NCBI GenBank assembly: GCA_032871835.1
Contig: CM065301.1
Coordinates: 11,478,413 to 11,542,412 of the forward strand
Direction of reading: 5' to 3'
DNA: 64,000 nucleotides
From: Dipteronia dyeriana
Lineage: Eukaryota; Streptophyta; Magnoliopsida; Sapindales; Sapindaceae
Of the stretch, positions 35,787 through 48,783 are shown one piece after another. Within the stretch, counting starts at the first letter, position 1. The number at the start of each line of letters is the position of its first letter. The notes under the pieces were generated by a model, which was not told the origin of the DNA, made no database searches, and worked only from the letters and a program-made list of their open reading frames with translations. The translations under genes and the position numbers were made by a program.

Positions 35787-38700
35787 ATGTCTCAGTACAA
35801 GGTTTATCATAGGAAAACAAGAGGCATTGTTGTTGACTTGGAGAACAAGCAGTTGCAGAGAGAGTGTTCATGGATTCCAGGGACACCTGCAAAGCTGGGA
35901 AATTCTGTTTTTGGTTTTCCTGTCGTAAATTCTGAAGAAGAAAAGGCACCGGAAATGGGGCAGAGTAGTGGCGGTGGAACAGGAACAGGAGGCACGTGTT
36001 TCTACTCTGAAGGGTTGATAGATTTGAACAAAACCTGTAATGAGTGGAACGATGATTCGGCTCATGGGAAAGTTGGGAAAGTTGCTGATGGCCCTGGAAT
36101 TGAACCAGCAAGTTTTGGTTTCAATGATTGTAGAGATTCAATCACTGTAAAAGCTGATCTAATGCCTAAAGATTCAAACTTTTCAATTCCTGGAGGGTCA
36201 AGTGATGGTCTTGATGAGATGGAAGGCGAATTGGCTGAAATTCCTTTCACTCAGCTCCTGAATTCATACAATATAGTCAGTCCGGCTTCTCAGGAATCTG
36301 TAATTTCAACAACACATGTGGTTGACAGGATGACTGTAGATACCCAGATTCACAGAAGCACAGAAGATGTAGATATCTGGATTCCCGGAACTTTCACTGA
36401 GATATTGAGTTCAACTATAGTTGATGTTTCGGATTCTCAGGAATCTGCAAATTCAACAACACCTGTAGTTGATGGAGTGACTGATACCAACAACACAGAA
36501 AACCTGCAGAAGAAGAATACAAACTATCCAGAAAACCTGCAGGCTGATAACATTACCACAGAATCCTCAGGTTCTCAAAGTAAGTGATGTGAATTCTTCT
36601 CTTGGATTTTAATTTTACTCGTCTGTGATTGTAAATTATTACTTGTCTTTAAATGTTCAATGCCTGCTTAAACTACTACATTATGCAACCAAAAGATTAA
36701 TATAAATCATTAGTTGAATTGAGGGTGATTGATATTGCAAATGATACTTGTTGGAGGAATTAATATTATAATTTTGTAATTGGGAGATGTTTGTTGAATT
36801 TAATATTGAAATTTGTGATGCAGAAGATGTGGTCTCTGAAAAGCAATCAGAAAACATACACTTGAAGAAGAAAAAAATACAACAGAAACCGAAAAGGAAG
36901 AAACATAGACCCAGAGTGGCTGTTGAAGGTAAAAAACCAAGGAAGGTTCTTCAACCTAAGACACCAAAGCCTGTAACTCCGAAGCGGCCATCTTCCAAAG
37001 AAACCGTGCCATCTAAGAAAAGAAAATATGTAAGGAAAAGTAGTATCCAAGGAAATTCAGTTTCGGAGGATATCATCATTGAAAGAAGTTTGCCCAAGAG
37101 AAGAAAGTCTTTGAAGAAAGCCAGCGAAAACAACCCAGATGTCATCGGTGAAGAAGTTGAGGTTGAAAAAACGTCATGTAGGAAAACTTTGGATTTCAAT
37201 TTGGAGAGCCAGTCAAGAGATGAAAGTGCTATAACAACCACAACCACTCATCAACTTGAACTGAAGGCAGTAGATGAATGTCTCGATACTAGTGAGCAAT
37301 ATTTTCCAAGCAAATTCAAGAAATCGAGGAGCCAGAGGCGACGGAGGTTGAATACATTATTCATGCACCTAACCGGACTTCCAAGAAAAAGGAAGGTGTT
37401 GAGGAGATTGATGAGGAGAGGCGACCTGGCTTTATTGATTGCCCCTCCAATATGTAACCAACTTCCCAGGCTTCCTTTTGGAAACGAACAAACTGGCAAA
37501 AAGGAAGAAGAAGCTGAGGTTATCTGTGAACCGAAAAAGATCATACTCACTAATAATTTCCATCAAAGGAAGGTAATGGAAAATAGGAGAAAGATGGAAC
37601 TGGGTTCTATTGATTTGGAATCTCACAATGAAGTGAGCCCATCTGAGATTTTCTTGTTCACTGCCAAAGATAGAGGTACTTCTTGTTGCCAAAGATGAGA
37701 TTTTCTTTTGCATACTGTTTTTATTATGAGTTTGTTTTCGAGAAGTTGATGTTACTTAAAATTGTTTCTATTATTGGAGTTCTAATATTGGTTTTGATCT
37801 CAATATAGGTTCACAGGAAGCCTTACGAGGACAGAGAACAGATTCCGACAATCAGAATGTCCCTCTTGCGCTGTCGCTCGTAGTCAAAACAACAGGTATT
37901 TCTCTTTGGTAGAAAGTATTTAATCTTAATTTAATTTTTAAGATGCACATATATATTACTTCAACTTGTAATTATGGGAAAATCTAATAGCAACTTCAAT
38001 CTTGATGTTGATTCAGAGGAACACTTACAAGAAGAGAGAGATTATTCGAATATTCAGAAAGGCCCTCCAGGATATGAAGATGTCTGGCTCGTTCCCAAAT
38101 CAAAAGGCATTACTCTTGTGCATACAGTTCCTGATTTAGGTTCAGCAGAAATCTCCAAAGCAAAGAGAATTAGTTCTGTTATTGTGGAAGGTGAGTCCGA
38201 AGCAAATAGAATTAGAAGAGAAATGATTTCCCTCACTAAGCAATTTAAGCGTTTAAAGATAAAAGGTGGAGGCAAGCGATCTAAGAAGAAAGCTCGTAAT
38301 GCACAAGGCCCTAACAGCAGGGATGGCACACTAGTTCCCTATCAAGAGCAAAGAAATCGGAAGCGGATGACAGGGAAAGTTTTACTTGATCCGGACACAA
38401 TGAGGGTGTGGAACCAGCTAATGAACATAAAAAATGCTAATGAAGAACAAACAGATCCTGAAAAGGAGGAACGATGGAGAAAAGAAAGAGAAATTTTCCA
38501 AGGAAGGATAGAGTCATTTACTGCTCGCATGCATCTCATTCTAGGTATGTTTTATCTAACCGGATCACAGTTTGCAATTCTCAGACTGTTTGTCCAAAAC
38601 AATTATTGTGAGCAATTAAAAAAACCTATATAGTAATAAGTTTTTCCTTTGTAATATGATAGGTGATCGACGTTTCAAACCATGGAAAGGATCAGTTGTG

Positions 38701-40516
38701 GATTCAGTAGTTGGAGTTTATCTAACTCAAAATGTATCCGATAGTCTCTCAAGGTATATTCTTTTGTGCTAGTTGTCTCTCGATGACTCAAAATCGAATT
38801 GTAGTGACTTAATAAGACTATTGAAACTTACTGTATTTATTTCAGCTCCGCTTACATGACACTTGCGTCAAAGTATCCCGTTCAGACAACAAGTAACAAC
38901 GCAGCCGCTAACGGAGAATCATATGATTTTGGAGGGAACCAGTATTTTGTCACTGAGCCTGAACCAGATAGGAGCCCTAAATTGAAGAATAGAATAGAGC
39001 CCCTGGATTCTGGGATTGAAGGGAAGTATTTAGTTGAATTGGATGAAGGGACAAACTTGAAAAATGTAGTTGAACCTAATACATTTGAGGGCTCTTCTAA
39101 TGTTCAGTTGACTGATGCAAATTTTGCATCTCTGAGTAATTACTGTAGCCCCGGTAGCTGTAGCTGTTCCAATGAGCTCCCAGTACTTGAAAATACTACA
39201 TTGCCACAGGATTTACACTATAATGGAGCCAAGACATCTTCCAGTGAGGAGGGAACATCAACAAGGATGGATTATGGAAATCAAGCATCGACATCTGAGA
39301 GAATTATTGATTTGAATGATGACTGTGGATTCATTTCCTTGTCAGATTCTTATGATCCCTTTGCGATGACAATTTCCCCTTCCAATCATACGCAGCAAGC
39401 TCATTATGGAAACCAAGATTTGACATCAGGAAGAATTAATGAATCGAAAGTTGAGCATGGATTCAACTCCCAGTCAGATTCCCATGATCCCTTAGACTTG
39501 TCAATTTCTTCCAACCTGGACCAAGCTCATAATGCCACTATACCGAAGCTAAAAAATGACAAGGCAAAAAAGGCAACCCCGAAAGAAAAAAAGAAGGATA
39601 ATCGACAACAAAAAGATTGGGACCTTCTCCGGAAAATGTATTCTAGTAGTGAGCAAATTAGCAGTGATCAAATGGATTCTGTGGACTGGGAGGCAGTTAG
39701 GTTAGCAAAACCACGTCTGATTGCTAAAGCAATCCAAGACCGTGGCCAGCATAACATAATTGCAGGAAGAATCCAGGTACAAAAAAATATTATATTATGG
39801 CGTAATAGAGATTTCAAGTTAAAGGTTTTCTATCTCTTTTTCCCCCTCATATGTGAAACTATTCCCTTTTGCAGGACTTCCTCAACCGATTGGTTAAAGT
39901 ACATAAGAGCATTGACCTTGAATGGCTAAGACATGCTCCACCAGATATCGTGAAGTAAGCTATAACATAAGTTCATTGAACTTAGTTTTGGAAAGTAACT
40001 TATATTTGAGATGCATTGTGTTTAAATTTACCTGTAATTTCAGGGAATACCTGTTGGAAATTCCAGGGTTGGGTTTGAAAAGTGTGGAGTGTGTGCGGCT
40101 TTTGTCACTTCAACATATTGCCTTCCCCGTAAGATATAATAAAAATCCTGTTAACTTACCTGCTCATCAGTTTGCCTGTATGCCTGAAGCTTATTTTCTC
40201 CTTTATTTTCAAATAGGTTGATACGAATGTGGGGCGAATCGCTGTGCGTTTAGGTTGGGTTCCTCTTGAACCACTACCTGAATCACTTCAAATACACCTC
40301 TTAGAACAGTAAGTATATACATCAGTAGACAACGCCATTGAAAAATTCAAAAAAAAATTGGAGACTCTAATCTTGTATCTATGTAGGTACCCACTGATGG
40401 ATACCATTCAAAAATATCTTTGGCCGCGTCTTTGCAACCTTGACCAAAGAACATTGTAATTTCTAAATTCCATCTTGAGAAATAATTTTGTGCATTTTAT
40501 GTGTAACTCATCTCTT

Positions 40517-40552
<36 letters not shown>

Positions 40553-42792
40553 AATATATATATATATTTCTTGCGAAATAATTTTGTGCATTTTATATGT
40601 GTAACTCATTTGATATGTAATTAATACAGGTATGAATTACATTATCAATTGATCACCTTTGGAAAGGTATTGTATCTCACTCTTTCTTGCTTTTGATCTA
40701 CTACACAAAAAAGCAAACTGATGGCTCCATGCTATGTAATTCATACAGGTTTTTTGCACCAAGAGGAGTCCTAATTGCGGTGTTTGTCCTTTAAGGGGAG
40801 AATGCAAACATTTTGCTAGTGCATTTGCAAGGTTTTCATTTCATTTAAAAGCTCAGTTGCTTGTTTTGTGTAACAATGTAAAGCTAAAAACAAACTGCAA
40901 TTCAACCAGACTGTGTCAGCGTTGGTGCATCATTTTAACATTATTAACATCATTTTAACATTAATCTGAAAGCTACAGAAACAATTTTTTGATATTTTTA
41001 AAGTCTCCTTCAAATGTAATATTCATACGTACGTAGCTTAATAGTATATGATGAAACAAATCTGATGTTAAGATGTTGGATGCAGTGCACGGCTAGCGTT
41101 ACCAGGGCCATCAGAGAAAGGGATAGTAAAGATCCCTAATTGGGTTAATAAGAGAAACCCACCTGTACCTGTGGATGTTAATCCGAAACCAGTAACTCTT
41201 CTGGAGGCTGACCTGCTTTCAGAAAACCTGAACAACAACTGTGAACCCATCATTGAAGAGCCGGCATCACCAGAGCCTCAATGTACCGAAATGTCACCAG
41301 AACCAGACCTTGAAGATTTCAGCACTGGTGAGACTGAAGAAATACCAACCATCAGACTTCAAGACAAAGAATTCATAGAAAACATACAGAATTTCATGGA
41401 GACTAACAAAATAGTGCTCCAAAATTCTAGAGATTTAGTAGTTCTTACTGCAGAAGCTGCATCCATGCCTGCACCTAAACTGAAGAGTGTCAATCGGTTA
41501 AGGACAGAGCACCTAGTGTAAGTTACCAGGGCCTCATGTATCAAATTTTATCTCAAAATTTTCATCTAATAATTTCTAAGTAAAACTTAGAATATGCTGA
41601 CTAATTTTCTACCTTCCTGCAGCTATGTACTTCCAGATAATCATCTTCTTCTTCGAGGGGTACGCTCATTCACTCTCTGTTAGATATTCAAGTACTTGTA
41701 TTGACATAATTTTACTTCAATTCTGATTATACTCTATGAACAAAAATTCAGTTTGAGAGAAGAGAACATGATGATCCATGCCCCTACCTTCTTAGCATAT
41801 GGACACCAGGTACAACATGACGAAAATGAAAACTAATGATATATGGAACATGATACTTATATTTTTAATCTAACAGAAATCCAATGAAACATAATATATT
41901 TTAAATGATATGTTACAAAAGGATGATAAAACTTGATTAAACATTGTTGGGATATTATTTTGTTTCAGGTGAAACTCCAAATTCATTTGAAAAACCGACA
42001 AAAAAATGCAATTCTAGAGAGTCTGAGCTTTGCAATGAGAAGACATGCTATTCTTGCAATAAAATTCGAGAACAAAATGCTGATATTGTCCGCGGAACAA
42101 TTCTGGTGAGTACAAACTATTAGCGGTTCACACGTTCATACCACAATTGTTGCAATTCTTTACTCCAATTACATGTCATGAAACAGATACCCTGTCGAAC
42201 AGCAATGAAAGGAAGATTTCCATTGAATGGAACATATTTTCAAGTTAATGAGGTGAGAATTTTTTCAACAATATCTCAAAACTGTTATTGCTTGTTATTA
42301 AACCAATAGCAGTTTAGATAATGCTGCTCATTTATAATCACACACAGGTATTTGCTGACCACGAAACCAGTCAGCAGCCCATTTGTGTTCCTAGGAGTAT
42401 GATAGCTCAACTACCAACACAGACTGCATACTTTGGAACCTCAGCATCATCGATATTTAGAGGTAAATAGTCTCCCGTGTGCTACGAGTTTTACATTTCT
42501 AGGGGTTATAAATGTAAATAGTTGGCTCACATAATGCATTGTTTGATACACAGCTTTAGACTTACCGGGGATTCAGAGATGCTTTTGGAGAGGTATGCAT
42601 ATAAATGCCTTACTCTGCTTGTTATTTAGTTCATATACATCCATCCACATAATCAAACTCAATTACAAATTCGGTTATGCAGGATATATTTGTGTTAGAG
42701 GATTCGAAAGAAAATATCGGGCTCCTAGACCCCTTTCGAGAAGATTCCATACTCCTCCAAGCAAGATGGGTGATAAATGGAATGATGAATAG
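35787..42792 (+). CDS. DML: DEMETER/ROS1-like 5-methylcytosine DNA glycosylase
   Basis: Twenty coding exons join in frame to 1573 aa: 35787-36579, 36824-37675, 37809-37895, 38017-38544, 38663-38753, 38846-39776, 39875-39954, 40044-40128, 40217-40308, 40387-40455, 40630-40666, 40749-40831, 41086-41517, 41623-41659, 41752-41809, 41969-42105, 42187-42252, 42348-42462, 42554-42592 and 42683-42792. Features: SWIPGTP near residue 28; a Lys-rich nuclear region; a split glycosylase domain beginning GDRRFKPWKGSVVDSVVG; the helix-hairpin-helix LGLKSVECVR with catalytic Lys1133; VDTNVGR with Asp1151; an iron-sulfur cluster motif C-X6-C-X2-C-X5-C at 1218-1234; and the family C-terminus (DPCPYLL, IVRGTILIPCRTAM, YFGTSASSIFR, CFWRGYICVRGF). 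The family removes methylcytosine from DNA in the nucleus. An upstream AG at 35737 suggests an untranslated first exon. I cannot say whether this is DME, ROS1 or DML3. Confidence 0.95.
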
Positions 42793-43044
42793 GAGATAAG
42801 GCAAAGCAAGGCTTCAGGTTTTGTACAATCATAGGCAACTTATCTGAATCTGTGACATAAGGGAAAAAAAAAGATGCATGTAGTAGTGGATTTCCATAAG
42901 AAGAGCCAAGAGGGCAGTTTCTATTTGTTTAGTTTTTAAGTTTATGAGCTGTGTGAATTTACAACTTGTTTTGTATTTTGATAAGAGTTCAAATTAGTAT
43001 TGAAACAGATTTGAGAAGTGATATATACAAGTCTTTGTTGGTAA

Positions 43045-43081
<37 letters not shown>

Positions 43082-43465
43082 CGGGGGATGCAATTAAACA
43101 AGAGAAATGTATATAATTCTGTTTCTGTTGAATTGATTTATTCATTTACCGATCTCTTTGTACTTAGAATGAGTTTGATTGATCTTTTCGTTTTCTTTCA
43201 AGCATAAACAATATAATCTTATTATTTTCCTTGTTTTCCTAGCTATTACAATATAATCAACAATCAAACTTATAAGCTCATGGATATCAGTTTGAGGGGA
43301 TTATCTGCAATTTAAAAATGAAAGAGAACTTAATTTCACTCCCCTTTTCAATAGGAGTTTGGGTCTGAATTCAGACCATTAAGTTGATTTCGTTTATTAT
43401 GTATTTTTGTACGTGGTGAAACAACTTAAAAATGCTAAAAGAAAAAACTTAAAATAAACTTTTCA
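42793..43465. other. Demethylase 3' region, no further gene
   Basis: Probable 3' untranslated region, then a 37-base G run (43045-43081) and AT-rich DNA leading to the partial duplicate of the first coding exon. Confidence 0.6.
43045..43081 (+). repeat. Homopolymer of 37 G, then CGGGGG
   Basis: An uninterrupted G run, unusual in this AT-rich region. It sits about 255 bp past the demethylase stop codon. Its length may be unstable in the genome or poorly resolved in assembly. Confidence 0.9.
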
Positions 43466-43512
43466 CTTCACACTAAGGTGGGTCTCTCAAGGTATCTTCC
43501 CTTCACACTAAG

Positions 43513-44303
43513 GTGGCATTGGTTTTTTGTTTTTTTGACTTGGAGAACACGCAGTTGCAGAGAGTGTTCATGGGTTCCAGACTTCCAGGGACACCTGCAA
43601 AGCTTGCAAATTCTGTTTTTGGTTTTCCTGTGGTAAATTCTGAAGAACAAAGGGCACCGGAAAAGGGTCAGAGTAGTGGCGGTGGAACAGGAACAGGAGG
43701 AATGTGTTTCTACTCCAAAGGGTTGATAGATTTGAACAAAACCTGTGATGAGTGGCACGATGATTCGGCTCATGGGAAAGTTGTAGATGATCCTGGAATT
43801 GAACCAGCAAGTTTTAGTTTCGATCATTGTAGAGATTCAAGCACCGTAAAAGCTAATTTATTGCCTAAAGATTCAAACTTTTCGCTTCCTGGAGGGTCAA
43901 GTGATGGTCTTGAAGAGATGGAAGGCGAATTGGCAGAAATTCCTTTCACTCAGCTCCTGAATTGCGTGAATTCATACAATATAGTCAGCCTGACTTCTCA
44001 GGAATCTGTAATTTCAACAATTCAACATGTAGCTGACAGGACGACTGTGGATACCCAGATTCACATAAGCACAAAAGATGTAGATATCTCGATTCCCGGA
44101 ACTTTCTCTCAGATATTGAGTTCAACTATAGTAGATGTTTCGTATTCTCAGGAATCTGCAAATTCAACAACACCTGATGATGTGGTTGATGTAGTGACTG
44201 ATGCCAACATCGCAGAAAACCTGCAGAAGAAGGAAACAAACAATGAAGAAAACCTGAAGACTGATAACATCACCACAGAATCCTCAGGTTCTCAAAGTAC
44301 GTG
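43513..44303 (+). pseudogene. Truncated duplicate of the demethylase first coding exon
   Basis: Closely similar to about 35825-36590 of the gene upstream, in the same direction. It encodes shared blocks such as NSVFGFPVVNSEE, GLIDLNKTC and EGELAEIPFTQLLN. The original start codon is missing. A small deletion plus insertion near 43560-43590 replaces the SWIP motif (SRLPGTP instead of SWIPGTP) but restores frame. The donor GTAAGT of exon 1 reads GTACGT here, and no later exon follows. A 16-bp direct repeat containing CACTAAGGTGG (43466-43481 and 43501-43516) lies at its left edge. Substitutions and in-frame indels suggest an old copy. It is most likely inactive. Confidence 0.88.
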
Positions 44304-44352
44304 TTATGAAGGAGAAACTATTCGTTGCCCGGGAGCCGGGAGCAGATAAAAG

Positions 44353-45347
44353 TAGGGATGGCAATGGGGCGGGTTCGGGGCGGGGTGACCTTTCCCACAC
44401 CCCACCCCATTTACTTTTTGAAAACTCTTCCCCTCATAAACCCCCACCTTAGATGGAGTGGGTTGGGGGCGGGGCGGGGTAAAACGGGGAGTGTTTTTCC
44501 CACCCCCACCCATTTACCCCATTTATAATTTTTATTTATTTATTAAAATTATAATTATATAACCATTGAATATGATAAAATATATAAAATAGTAAATAAT
44601 TCGATAAAACTATTAAAAAAAACATCTCATAAACATAATTCTCACCAGTAAATTCAATCATTCTTAAACATAAACATAAAGTATGGAGTCAAAATGTTAG
44701 AAATTTATAACGCTAATAATCTAATAGTTGCATCTATTTCTCTTGTTCTCTTTTCGTAATATCAACTTCATCTGACATCTCCTCAAGATGTTGACACCCA
44801 CTCACATGATTCATGCAACATTCTGAATAAAAAAAAATATTCAATCTTTTTTGAATATCAATAACTTAATTTGATTTAATGTGCATGATTTATTTTACCT
44901 CATTAAAATCTGGTTCTTCAAGACATGTTGAACGCTCAGTTGTAGTAGAAGAACATGAAGTTAATCATAAAATAAAAAACTTACTATATTTGAGATTGAA
45001 ACTTGAATTGTGAACTTTGAGTTGTTTGAGGAAAAAAGATTTAGAGTTGCAGTTAGAGCTAGGGTTTTTTTTAATAGTATTTTGTATTGTCACTTTATGT
45101 TAAATAATAGTGAATGTATTTATATATATTTCCTTTTTTTATATATATTTTTTTTTTTGAAACTACATAGTTTAACTAAATATTATTTTAAGTTGGACGG
45201 GGCGGGGTGGGGAGTATAAAACTCATCCCCGCCCTATACCCATTGCGGGTTAAACTATCTATCCTCATTCTCGCCCCATCTCCACTAAATTGAAACTCAT
45301 CCCCACCCCAAAAATACGGATCCCCGTGGGTAATTTTGTCATTCCTA
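44353..45347. mobile_element. hAT non-autonomous element, 995 bp
   Basis: Flanked by the perfect 8-bp repeat GATAAAAG (44345-44352 and 45348-45355). Ends TAGGGATGGCAA and, inverted, TAGGAATGACAA match at 10 of 12 positions. G/C-rich repeats of GGGGCGGG type fill both subterminal zones; the centre is AT-rich and non-coding. It landed about 50 bp past the truncated demethylase exon copy. Confidence 0.92.
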
Positions 45348-45640
45348 GATAAAAGAAAGGTGAAACGGGTTTTAGGGCTAAAATTATAACTATATATGGC
45401 TGGAATAATGGGAATTATGTGATTTGTGATAAGCATTTTCGGTATGAAAAATTGTAAGGTAAATTGCACAAACTCCCTGACATTAGGCATAATTGTTTGA
45501 TAAGCAACTTTGACCCAAATTACACAGACATACCCTACCGTCAGTTGACTTCTATCAACTCTAACAGTTGACCATTTTATTAGCATGAAATGACTAACAT
45601 ACCCCTGATGATTTATTTCATATATTATTTTATTTTATTT

Positions 45641-45853
45641 GGTTTTTACAATTTTGTCTCAATCTAATTGGGAAACATTACATTTTTACTCTTAATTGAA
45701 ATTTCATCAAATTAGTCATATTGTTAGTTAAAGTCGTCACTTTGACCAATGAGATGAGTAATTTGAATTACATAAGGATCGAATTGATGAAATTTCAATT
45801 AAGGAGTAAAAGGTGATGTTTTCCAATTAGATTGGGACCAAATTGTAAAAACC
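45641..45853. mobile_element. MITE with GGTTTTTACAATTT arms, copy 1
   Basis: The arms (about 75 bp each) are inverted copies sharing CAATCTAATTGG, AACAT and TTAATTGAAATTTCATCAA. No clear target duplication. Confidence 0.65.
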
Positions 45854-45920
45854 CCCTTCTTTTTTTTCTTCATATAACATATATATAACAAATAATAATA
45901 ATAATTAAGATTTTTTTCTA

Positions 45921-45990
45921 TATTCTAATATATCTAATTATACAACATAACATATAATAATAATAATAATAATAGTATATTTTCAATTTA

Positions 45991-46023
<33 letters not shown>

Positions 46024-46480
46024 CTAAACTTCTAGAGTTCACAAAGTCAGTAACATACGTATAAAATGATATTAATAATAATAATCATATATATAATAAC
46101 AATCATTTTTTTTTAAATTTCCCATATTCTAATATATCTAATTATACAATGTAACATATGATAATATTATTTATTAAAAAAAAAAAAATAATCATATATT
46201 TTCAATTTTTATCATAGTTTCAATTTCTAGAATTCACAAGTCTGCAACATATGCATTAAATGATATTATTAATAATAAGCATATATATATTATATATATC
46301 TAATAATAATAATAATAACAATCATATTTTTTTTAAAAAAAATTATCATATTCTAATATATCTAATTATACAATATAATATATAATAATAATATTTATTA
46401 AATAATTATATATAATAAAAATAACTCCTTTTACTATAATTGCGACAAGTAGTATACAATAAATGATACCATCTTTTTTT
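45921..46480 (+). repeat. AT-rich tandem array, ~204-224-bp unit, ~2.5 copies
   Basis: TATTCTAATATATCTAATTA recurs at 45921, 46125 and 46349, each followed by TACAA, ATAATAATA-rich DNA and, in two units, TTCTAGA(G/A)TTCACAA. Confidence 0.75.
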
Positions 46481-46530
46481 TTTAATTTCTTTTTACATAA
46501 AACATATATATATAACATATAATAATAAGA

Positions 46531-46725
46531 GGTTTTTATAATTTGGTCTCAATCTAATTAAGAAACATCATTTTTTTACTCATTAATTGAAATATCGTCG
46601 ATTATCATCAATTTAGTTCTTATATAATTGATGAAATTTCTGTTTAAAAAAATTTGATAAAATTTTAATTAATAAATAAAAATGTGACGTTTTCAATTAA
46701 ATTTGAATAAAATTGTAAAAAACCC
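46531..46725. mobile_element. MITE with GGTTTTTACAATTT arms, copy 2 (diverged)
   Basis: Same family as the copy at 45641. It opens GGTTTTTATAATTTGGTCTC and closes TTGTAAAAAACCC, with a more decayed interior. Confidence 0.6.
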
Positions 46726-46929
46726 TTGTTTTTTTATAAATAAAATTTATATATTTAAGAAGAAAAAAAACAAAAAAAAAAAGAGGAAAAATAATAGCAA
46801 TTAATATGCTTCACAAAAAAAATAGCAATCAATAGATTCAATATCCTCTCTCTTTTGATTTTTTTCCTTTCGCTTTGCTTACATTTCCTCTCCCCAAACA
46901 CCAAAATTTTAATGTTTTTCTCTCACCAC

Positions 46930-47005
46930 AAATTTTCAGAAACGAAACACAAAACAAATTTTCAGAAACGAAACACAACAAATTTTCAGAAGCTAAACAC
47001 AAAAC
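46930..47005 (+). repeat. Short tandem repeat, ~25-bp unit, three copies
   Basis: AATTTTCAGAAACGAAACAC starts at 46931 and 46957, with a variant at 46981. Confidence 0.8.
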
Positions 47006-47516
47006 ATATTTCAATCACCAAAAAATTTCATCTTAAATCAACTCCATGAACTTCAGAATCCTCCATTTTTGACATGTCGAGAAACAAAATAAATTAAAAA
47101 ACCCATCACAATCCTCCCATCATCTTTATCTTCCTCACAATATTCTTCTTCTTCTACTTCTTCAGGTCTTCCATTTGTGATGGGAAGCTTCATTTCAGAC
47201 TCCATCTCATATTAAAATGGAGCGGCAATCCATCTCAATCTCAAATGGAGATGGCTTCATCTTAAATTGAGATGGAGCGCCGGAGCGCCGTTCCATCCCC
47301 ATCTCAGTGGAGCAAGCTCCCTCTGAAATTGAAATGGAGAAACTCTATCTGACACAAAGTAGACCAGATCTATATGGTATTAGATCTGGTCTAAAATTTT
47401 CTATTTTTATTTTTTTCACTTTTTTTTATCATTTAATTACTTAAAAATGTTAGCACATCATTCAATGCATTAAAAATAAATAAAAAATCCTATAGATATT
47501 TTAGTGGAAATTTTGA

Positions 47517-48783
47517 GAAATGTCTCTTTTTTTTTTGTTCGTTGAACTGATGTTGATTTAATAACTTAAGTTTAAAAAGAACATGTTACGGTGAACTATC
47601 CAAATTGTCCTTAAATAATCAATATTTAATTTTCTTTATACTTTCATATAAACACTTTGATAACTAAAAACAATAACTCCTCTCTTTGTCTCTCTCTAAT
47701 AAACCTGTCTGAAAATCGATTTACAGTTTGTCTTAAAGTCGACGTGTTTCAACACAACAAGGTATTCTGAGTCTTGTAACAATTTATCTATTCTTTTTAC
47801 CTATCCAGACCAAAGACGAAGATGATTTTTTTTTTTTTTACAAAGATGAATTTTTGGGTTTTCAAGACTTTTTTGAAACATTTTCGAGCTTTTTGAAACA
47901 CGTCGGAGCTTTTTATTTAGACAAATTAGGTTTGTTTATCTTTGAAGCTCCAAGACCTTTTGAAACATATCCAAACTTTTTTTTAACAAAACCCGAGACT
48001 TTTTGAAACACGTCGGAGCTTTTTGTTTAGACAAATTAGGTTTGTTTATCTTTGAAGCTCCAAGACCTTTTGTAACATATCCGAACTTTTTTTAACAAAA
48101 CCCGAGACTTTTTGAAACACATCCGACCTTTTTCTTTAGAAAATTTTGGTTGGTTAAACTTTGTAGTGCCCGAGCATTTTTGTGAAAGGTCTGAGCTTTT
48201 TTATAAAACCCCTGAGCTTTTTTTCCATAGCTCCAAACTGTTTTTTTTACAGTTTCGAGCTTTTTAAAACTGTGTCCGAAACTTTTTTCTAAGGTTCGTG
48301 TTTTTTAAAACAGTGTTCGAACATTTTTTTTGCAATGCCTTTATTTGGTTAAACTTTGTAGTGTCCGAATGTCCGAGTTTTTTTCAATGCCCTGAGCCTT
48401 TTTTTTAAAGCGTCGAGTTTTTTTTTCACAGCTTTGAGTTTTTTAAAACTGTGTCCGAGACTTTTTTTCAAAGGTTCTTGTTTTTTAAAACACGAACTTA
48501 CTTGCTTGGTTCCAAGACTTTTACTAAAGGCTCCATGTTTTTTGTACCCCTAAATGCGTCCGTGTAGCGCTACTCCGTCGTCTTTCGAGTGATTGTCTGG
48601 GTTTCAACGGGACTTTCTCTCTTTACTTCACCACTCTATCACCGTAAAAATGAATGAAAGAAATCTAATGTGGAACAACTATTGTTGATATTTTTGTTCG
48701 TTCACCATAATAGGTGTCTTTTAAACATAAGTTATTAAAACAGTGACAATGTTGAAATGTCACCTCCAAAAAGTGTCATTTAA
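47517..48783. mobile_element. Nested non-autonomous MULE-like element, 1267 bp
   Basis: The ends are inverted repeats of about 90 bp: both arms carry AAATG near the tip, then TTTAATAACTTA(A/T)GTTTAAAA and GGTGAAC. The flanks AAATTTTGA (47508-47516) and AATTTTTGA (48784-48792) form a 9-bp duplication with one mismatch, typical of Mutator. The interior is rich in CGAGCTTTTT-type motifs, the reverse of those at 11740-12190. No coding capacity. Confidence 0.75.
47885..48110 (+). repeat. 110-bp tandem duplication inside the nested MULE-like element
   Basis: TTTTGAAACACGTCGGAGCT occurs at 47891 and 48001, and the sequences after both match closely through AACAAAACCCGAGACTTTTT. A partial third unit begins near 48111. 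Confidence 0.85.

Noticed and set aside
42942..43145. Frame encoding a Pro run on the - strand
   Set aside because: Only the complement of the 37-base G run.
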